From the NCBI GenBank assembly GCA_005888515.1, contig VAZR01000207.1, forward strand, positions 1 through 10,897: a stretch of DNA of 10,897 nt, given 5' to 3'. The stretch is from Alphaproteobacteria bacterium (GTDB lineage: Bacteria; Pseudomonadota; Alphaproteobacteria; ATCC43930; CGMCC-115725). The position numbers and the translations under genes are program-made. Positions within the stretch are counted from its first letter, which is position 1. Each line of letters starts with the position of its first letter. The notes under the pieces are model-generated. The model had not been told where the DNA came from. It worked only from the letters and a program-made list of their open reading frames with translations, and made no database searches. This document shows, piece by piece, positions 6,861 through 10,897 of the stretch.

Positions 6861-7069
6861 GGTGCCGCAAATCCCGGCGGATTACGGCTATATTCTCCAG
6901 TCGCTGCATGCCGCGTCTATTGTCATGCGTCGTGCCGCTGAGGGGTGGGCCCTGGCCTTCGCCGGACGGGCCTGGCCGGCCGCTCCTGTCGGCGTTTCTC
7001 GACGAGATCGCGCGGCGGCCATCCTTTGCCGCCACCCGACAGCCAGAAATCGAGCTGTAGCGATCCGCG

Positions 7070-7585
7070 TTACTCGCTCGTGACGATGTCCATCTGACCG
7101 GCCGGGATGCGGCCCTGCACGTGAATGATTGCGTAGCGCGAGTTCTGCCGGGTGACTTGGTAATACGGCAATTCGCCGCCGATGAAGGTCACGTCAATCC
7201 GGCCGTATTGCGTCGGCCGATCGAAGGCGACGACGATAAGCCAGCTCCAGCTGACATCGGTCAGCTGTTTCAGCATCTGATCCGGCGGCTTTCCGGTTTT
7301 GTCCTCGGCGGGGGGCGTGTAGTTGATCGAATTTCGGAAGGCATACCAATCGGCGACATTGGTTTCTCCCGAGCCAGTCGGGTACTCGTCGCCGGCCGGG
7401 AACTGCAGCGACAAGCGGCTCTCGACATAGCGTGTCTCGGGTGCCGTTGTCTCCACGGCCGCTGTCGGTTGGGCGGGCGCCGCCAACACGGCAGCCGGCC
7501 GATGAACGCGGTCGGCCACGACGAGCCCGATCGCGAGCCCGAGCAGCAGGACCACCCCGGCGATGCCGAGTGCCGGCTCAGTCAT
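7070..7585 (-). CDS. Membrane-anchored periplasmic protein of unknown function
   Basis: This is a 171-residue protein. One N-terminal hydrophobic helix (about residues 5-25, 'GIAGVVLLLGLAIGLVV') has no signal-peptidase motif, so it is probably a membrane anchor. An Ala/Pro/Thr linker follows (residues 29-50), then a soluble domain (about 51-171) with 'SLQFPAGDEYPTGSGE', 'VSWSWLIVVAFDRP' and 'YGRIDVTFIGGELPYYQV'. The soluble domain looks beta-rich and would face the periplasm. The ATG at 7585 was chosen because a GGGGGA run sits 4 nt upstream and the helix then follows directly; a start at 7615 would add ten Arg-rich residues. It is divergent from the 7670 gene. No family recognised. Confidence 0.7.
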   Translation of the reverse strand: MTEPALGIAGVVLLLGLAIGLVVADRVHRPAAVLAAPAQPTAAVETTAPETRYVESRLSLQFPAGDEYPTGSGETNVADWYAFRNSINYTPPAEDKTGKPPDQMLKQLTDVSWSWLIVVAFDRPTQYGRIDVTFIGGELPYYQVTRQNSRYAIIHVQGRIPAGQMDIVTSE

Positions 7586-7669
7586 GGCATCCCCCGCCCG
7601 GCCGCGACGCCGCAAGATCCGAATCTGCCTAAAGCCGTCATTAACCGGTCTCGGGCATAATCTGTCGCC

Positions 7670-8086
7670 ATGACCGCTCGCAGCGCCGCAGCCGGCGTCG
7701 TGAACCGAACCAAATGGATGCGCCTTTCGGTGCGGGATCTCGGCGATGTCATTCGCTGGGCCGGAGCACAGAATGCGCGCGAAATTAGCGAGTTCCGATA
7801 CCGCGTGGTTAACGGCCGCGAAATGGTATCGTTTCGCCTAGTACCGCGCTATGCGATCGATATTGGCGCCCGCGAAATCATTGTTTTGGCATATGCGCAG
7901 ATCATTGGTTGGCGGGCCCGGATGGGCAATCTGCGGCGAATCGCCGTCGCTGCCGTGCAGCGGGCGAAGCGGCAGCTGAGTCTTGTTGCCGTGACGCCGC
8001 CGCCAGCGGCATCGTTGCCGCCGCATCGGATTGCTCTGCTACGGCCGTTCTCGGCAGCAAGCCAGCCTGCGCGACCCTCTAGCTAG
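7670..8086 (+). CDS. Hypothetical basic protein, 138 residues
   Basis: The plus frame has reasonable codon structure over residues 12-105. The core reads 'MRLSVRDLGDVIRWAGAQN' and 'FRYRVVNGREMVSFRLVPRY', then a mildly hydrophobic segment 'REIIVLAYAQIIGW' and a basic helix 'RRIAVAAVQRAKRQL'. The last 30 residues are Pro/Ala-rich and of low complexity. No signal peptide or clear membrane helix is seen. No Shine-Dalgarno sequence precedes the ATG; instead CATAAT lies 8 nt upstream, which would fit a leaderless transcript. An internal ATG at residue 17 is another possible start. The stop overlaps the stop of the convergent 8083-8337 gene by sharing CTAG. Not recognised; moderate confidence that it is a gene. 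Confidence 0.5.
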   Translation: MTARSAAAGVVNRTKWMRLSVRDLGDVIRWAGAQNAREISEFRYRVVNGREMVSFRLVPRYAIDIGAREIIVLAYAQIIGWRARMGNLRRIAVAAVQRAKRQLSLVAVTPPPAASLPPHRIALLRPFSAASQPARPSS

Positions 8087-8337
8087 CGACCGCGCCGAAG
8101 CCGCCGCGGCCGCCGTAGGGCAGGCACGATACCGATCGGCGGCTCCGGGGCGGAAGGCCGAGCCGGTAAGTCTACAGACAGCGCCCGGTGTTCCTCCTCC
8201 AGCACCGTCATCTTTCGCTGCAGCGCATTCGCTTCGTCGAATTTGAAAGCCGACATTGCCAGCTCGTATTGCGCCTGCAGCGCCGCAAGCTCCCGCTCAA
8301 CGGCAGCCAGGGCACGTTGCTTCGCGAGCCGATCCAC
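8083..8337 (-). CDS. Small coiled-coil protein with a UVR-like motif, 84 residues
   Basis: Residues 1-55 are charged and helical. Residues 18-49, containing 'YELAMSAFKFDEANALQRKM' and then Glu-rich sequence, follow the pattern of the UVR motif (two short helices, 'A...DFE.A..LR..I..LE') known from UvrB, UvrC and McsA. After residue 58 comes a Pro-rich linker and a very basic tail 'RRPRRLRRGR' that could contact nucleic acid or acidic partners. The start is GTG at 8337-8335, supported by a strong AGGGAGG Shine-Dalgarno 8 nt upstream; this is the best ribosome-binding site in the middle part of the window. The gene is convergent with the 7670-8086 ORF and uses the same CTAG for its stop. The UVR resemblance is by eye. 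A plain coiled coil is the alternative. A role in DNA repair is not implied. Confidence 0.75.
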   Translation of the reverse strand: MDRLAKQRALAAVERELAALQAQYELAMSAFKFDEANALQRKMTVLEEEHRALSVDLPARPSAPEPPIGIVPALRRPRRLRRGR

Positions 8338-8661
8338 CGCACCGCCTCCCTGAGACTTGGCGGGATACCAGCGTGCCAGCCCGCGCGAGTCTCATATGGT
8401 CAAGCATGGCGGGAGCGCACCCGAAACACACAGAGAGCAGGATCCGGCGGTCCCCACGTCCCACTATGCTGCTGCACGCTGCGGGCTGCCGGCCGCAATG
8501 AAGTTACAGGACCTTCGCAGCTGAACAACCTAACCCAGGGGATCGCTTGCCGCGAGGGGCGTCCGAGGTGCTAACCTGCGGGTTACAGGCGCCCCGACGA
8601 AACAAGGCGCCGCCGCGGCACGGCGTCGACCGCTGGCCGCGCGAACACGGGAGGGACGGGT
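8338..8661. other. Intergenic region upstream of the first binding protein
   Basis: These 324 bases separate two divergent genes with good ribosome-binding sites, so they should carry both promoters. No convincing ORF is present. TTGCCG (8547-8552), a 17-bp spacer and GCTAAC (8570-8575) is a weak sigma-70-like candidate. It overlaps the inverted repeat TAACC-TGCG-GGTTA at 8572-8585, which could be an operator. The last 76 bases are the duplicated leader described separately. Confidence 0.4.
8586..8661 (+). promoter_or_regulatory. Duplicated leader, copy 1, with GGCGCC hairpin and ribosome-binding site
   Basis: This leader aligns with 10282-10358 in front of the second binding protein. Both start with CAGGCGCCCCG, both have a second GGCGCC followed by GCCGCGG, and both end with CGCGAACA and a GGGAGG ribosome-binding site. 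In this copy GGCGCC at 8588-8593 and 8606-8611 can pair around a 12-nt loop. It may be an mRNA structure; no known riboswitch recognised. Confidence 0.45.
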
Positions 8662-10269
8662 ATGTGGCGTCACCTGCGGGGGCTCGCGGCCGCGAGCCCG
8701 TGGCTGCTGGCATTATGGGCTCTTTCAGGCTGGACGCCGGCGGCGGCGCAAAAATCGGGTGGCACCCTCAACATCTCGCATTTCGACAGCCCGGCGAGTG
8801 TATCGCTGCACGAGGAGGCGACCGCGGCGGCGGTACGCCCGATGATGGGCGTCTTCAACAATCTGGTCATGTACCGGCAGGATGTACCGCAAGCCAGCCT
8901 GCAATCGATCGTGCCCGATCTCGCGACCAGCTGGAATTGGAGCGAGGACGGCACTGAGCTGACTTTCACGCTGCGCCAGGACGTCAAATGGCATGACGGC
9001 AAGCCGTTCACCGCCAAAGACGTCAAATGCACCTGGGATTTGTTGCAGGGCAAAGCCGCCGAGAAGCTCCGTGTCAACCCGCGCAAGAGCTGGTACAGCA
9101 ACCTCGACGAGGTGACGGTTTCCGGCGACTACACAGCCACTTTCCGGCTGAAACGGCCCCAGCCTGCGCTGCTGGCGCTTCTGGCATCCGGCTGGTCGCC
9201 GGCCTACCCCTGCCACGTGCCGGCGCGCGAGATGCGGCAGCGGCCGATCGGCACCGGTCCGTTCAAATTTGTCGAGTTCAAGCCGAACGAGCACATCAAG
9301 GTTGTCAAGAACCCGGATTACTGGAAGCCGGGGCGGCCCTATCTTGACGGCATAGACTGGATCATTATCCGCGACCAAGGCACGCGAGTGCTGGCCTTTG
9401 TCGCGGGCAAGAACGATTTGTTCTCGCCCTACGGCGTGACGATGCCACTGTTGCGGCAGATCAAGGACCAGGCGCCGCAGGCGGTCTGCGAGGTGACGGC
9501 GACCAACGTCAACCGCACCCTGATCGTCAACCGCGACAAGCCGCCCTTCAACAACCCCGAGCTGCGTCGCGCGATGGCGCTGACGCTCGACCGGCAAGCC
9601 TTTATCGACATCATCGCCGAAGGCAAAGGCGATATCGGCGGCACGATGCTGCCGGGTCCCGAGGGCATCTGGGGCATGCCAAAGGAGACAATGCAGAAAC
9701 TGCCCGGCTATGGCCCCGACATCGCGAAGAACCGCGCCGAGGCGCGCGCGATCATGCAGAAGGCCGGCTACGGGCCTGACAAGCGTCTCCCGGTCACCGT
9801 ATCGACCCGCAACATCCCGCCCTATCGCGACCCGGCGGTGATCCTGATCGATCAGCTGAAGGAGATCTATATCGACGGGGTGCTCGACACGCTCGACACC
9901 ACCCAATGGTACCCGACGCTGGCGCGGCGCGACTTCACGGTCGGGCTCAACGTCACCGAAACCGGGGTCGACGACCCAGACCAGCAATTCTACGAGAATT
10001 ACGTGTGCGGCGCGGAACGCAACTACACCGGCTATTGCAATCCGGAAGTCGACAAGCTGGTCGACGCGCAATCGATGCAGGCCGACCCAGAGAAGCGGCA
10101 ACAGCTCGTGTGGGAGATCGAGCGGCGGCTGATCGAGGATGTTGCGCGGCCCGTCATTTTCTATCCGCGTCAGGCGACTTGCAGCCATCCGCGGGTCAAG
10201 GGGCTGACCGTCTTGGTCAACAGCATCTACAACGGCTACCGCTACGAAGACCTCTGGCTCGACCGGTAG
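8662..10269 (+). CDS. ABC transporter substrate-binding protein, family 5 (peptide/nickel type), copy 1
   Basis: This 535-residue protein has a Sec signal peptide (basic start, hydrophobic core 'LLALWAL', cleavage likely after Ala-Ala-Ala29). It is a periplasmic SBP_bac_5 binding protein that hands substrate to an ABC importer. Family marks are 'LTFTLRQDVKWHDGKPFTA' (98-118), 'PIGTGPFKFVEFKPNE' (195-210), 'KNPDYWKPGRPYLDGI' (216-231), 'FNNPELRRAMALTLDR' (296-311), and 'GYCNPEVDKLV' plus the closing 'VKGLTVLVNSIYNGY'. Several Cys (123, 184, 276, 449, 459, 507) may form disulphides in the periplasm. GGGAGGG lies 6 nt before the ATG. A homologous gene follows after 89 bp. Ligand cannot be told; family members bind di- and oligopeptides, opines, glutathione, nickel or sugars. 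Confidence 0.95.
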   Translation: MWRHLRGLAAASPWLLALWALSGWTPAAAQKSGGTLNISHFDSPASVSLHEEATAAAVRPMMGVFNNLVMYRQDVPQASLQSIVPDLATSWNWSEDGTELTFTLRQDVKWHDGKPFTAKDVKCTWDLLQGKAAEKLRVNPRKSWYSNLDEVTVSGDYTATFRLKRPQPALLALLASGWSPAYPCHVPAREMRQRPIGTGPFKFVEFKPNEHIKVVKNPDYWKPGRPYLDGIDWIIIRDQGTRVLAFVAGKNDLFSPYGVTMPLLRQIKDQAPQAVCEVTATNVNRTLIVNRDKPPFNNPELRRAMALTLDRQAFIDIIAEGKGDIGGTMLPGPEGIWGMPKETMQKLPGYGPDIAKNRAEARAIMQKAGYGPDKRLPVTVSTRNIPPYRDPAVILIDQLKEIYIDGVLDTLDTTQWYPTLARRDFTVGLNVTETGVDDPDQQFYENYVCGAERNYTGYCNPEVDKLVDAQSMQADPEKRQQLVWEIERRLIEDVARPVIFYPRQATCSHPRVKGLTVLVNSIYNGYRYEDLWLDR

Positions 10270-10281
10270 CCGCGGCGGTTC

Positions 10282-10358
10282 CAGGCGCCCCGGCGAGCAA
10301 CCGGGCGCCGCCGCGGGAGTGTCGAGCGGGGCTCTCCCGCGAACAGGGAGGACGATTG
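10282..10358 (+). promoter_or_regulatory. Duplicated leader, copy 2, with extended GGCGCC hairpin and ribosome-binding site
   Basis: Counterpart of 8586-8661, lying between the two tandem genes and starting 12 bp after the first stop. GGCGCCC (10284-10290) pairs with GGGCGCC (10303-10309), and with one bulged C the stem extends by two more pairs. The hairpin is stronger than in copy 1. No T-run follows, so an mRNA stability or processing element, or an attenuator, is more likely than a simple terminator. GGGAGG precedes the ATG at the usual distance. Confidence 0.45.
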
Positions 10359-10897
10359 ATGAAGCGAAGCTTGCAAGGGCTCGTCGCGAGCTGGTTGTTG
10401 GTCGCACTCTCCACCGCGATGCCGGCCACGGCGCAAAAATCCGGCGGCGTCCTGAAAATCTCGTTCTTCGACAGCCCGGCGAGCATGTCGCTGCATGAAG
10501 AAGCGACCGGCTCAGCATTGCGGCCGATGATGGGCGTGTTCAACAATCTCGTCATGTATGACCAGTACGTGGCGCAGAACCGACCCGATACGATCGTTCC
10601 CGACCTCGCCACCGAATGGGCATGGGGCGAGGACGGCAAGGATCTGACTTTCAAATTGCGCCAGGGAGTCAAGTGGCATGACGGGAAACCCTTCACCGCT
10701 GCGGATGTACGGTGCACCTGGGACCTGTTGCTGGGTACCGGCAGCGAGAAGCTGCGGGTCAATCCGCGCAAATCCTGGTACCGCAATCTCGACAAGGTGA
10801 CAACGAGAGGCGATTACGAGGTCACCTTCCACCTGAAGCGGTCGCAGCCGGCGCTGCTCTCGCTGTTGGCAGCCGGATGGTCACCCATCTATCCCTG
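10359..10897 (+). CDS. ABC transporter substrate-binding protein, family 5, copy 2 (partial, runs off the right edge)
   Basis: 179 codons are seen with no stop. A Sec signal peptide (Lys-Arg start, hydrophobic 'SWLLVALSTA', cleavage likely after 'ATA' before QKSGG) leads into the same SBP_bac_5 N-lobe as copy 1. The two share 'FDSPAS.SLHEEAT', 'RPMMGVFNNLVMY', 'VKWHDGKPFTA', 'KLRVNPRKSWY' and 'LKR.QPALL.LLA.GWSP'. From QKSGG to the edge the two align without gaps, with about 115 of 154 residues identical by hand count. The start ATG has GGGAGGA 6 nt upstream. This is a tandem duplicate, probably in one operon with copy 1; permease and ATPase genes are expected downstream but not seen. Differences cluster at residues after 'MY' and after 'IVPDLAT', which might alter ligand preference. 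Confidence 0.92.
   Translation, partial: MKRSLQGLVASWLLVALSTAMPATAQKSGGVLKISFFDSPASMSLHEEATGSALRPMMGVFNNLVMYDQYVAQNRPDTIVPDLATEWAWGEDGKDLTFKLRQGVKWHDGKPFTAADVRCTWDLLLGTGSEKLRVNPRKSWYRNLDKVTTRGDYEVTFHLKRSQPALLSLLAAGWSPIYP

Noticed and set aside
6857..7069. Short plus-strand frame (about 51 codons from 6908) between the deacylase and the anchored protein
   Set aside because: Low-complexity Pro/Arg-rich product without a ribosome-binding site; I treat the stretch as non-coding.
6166..7083. 305-codon open frame on the plus strand
   Set aside because: Mostly antisense to the deacylase, then continues across the repeat hairpin; no ribosome-binding site or motif.
8725..10518. 597-codon open frame on the minus strand
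   Set aside because: It is antisense to the two binding-protein genes, whose signal peptides, ribosome-binding sites and family motifs are clear. The predicted protein is rich in Arg, Asp, His and Val with no motif, as expected for the complement of GC-rich codons.
1..10897. CRISPR array, tRNA/rRNA genes, insertion sequences, phage genes
   Set aside because: I looked for regularly spaced repeats, tRNA cloverleaf elements with TTCGA-type loops, transposase motifs and terminal inverted repeats, and saw none.

Overview
The window looks like the chromosome of a high-GC alphaproteobacterium. The reasons are strong G/C preference at third codon positions, a dispersed hairpin repeat of the 'GTCATCCCGGC...GCCGGGATCC' type common in that class, and the protein families present. 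Genus cannot be fixed from the sequence alone. No rRNA, tRNA, CRISPR array, transposase or phage gene is visible.

Left part (1-5193), potassium theme. At the left edge, on the minus strand, is the start of a KdpD-like sensor kinase that begins directly at its four-helix membrane module (DUF4118) and lacks the KdpD potassium-sensing N-terminus. Reading away from it are two full-length Kup/KUP-HAK-KT K+ uptake permeases in the same direction (674-2662 and 3286-5193). They are separated by about 620 bp that holds a possible 70-residue membrane protein on the minus strand and several inverted repeats. The last 187 codons of the two kup genes are about 95% identical in protein and 89% in DNA, while the membrane parts are only about 60% identical in protein. 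That pattern suggests gene conversion of the cytosolic domain.

Middle part (5203-8337), mixed small genes. An amidohydrolase of the N-acyl-D-amino-acid deacylase family lies tail-to-tail with the second kup, only 9 bp away. Its usual His-x-His metal motif reads Lys-Thr-His. A perfect repeat hairpin sits just before its start. Next come a membrane-anchored protein of unknown function (minus), a divergent 138-residue unknown protein (plus), and an 84-residue coiled-coil protein with a UVR-like motif (minus). The last two meet tail-to-tail and share one CTAG as both stop codons.

Right part (8338-10897), solute uptake. Two tandem genes for secreted family 5 (dipeptide/oligopeptide type) ABC-transporter binding proteins follow; the second is cut by the window edge. 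They are about 75% identical over the overlap with no gaps. Their roughly 75-bp leaders, each with a GGCGCC hairpin and a GGGAGG ribosome-binding site, are also recognisably homologous, so the duplication included the leader. Permease and ATPase genes would be expected beyond the right edge. A link between the peptide-type binding proteins and the D-amino-acid deacylase is possible but only inferred.
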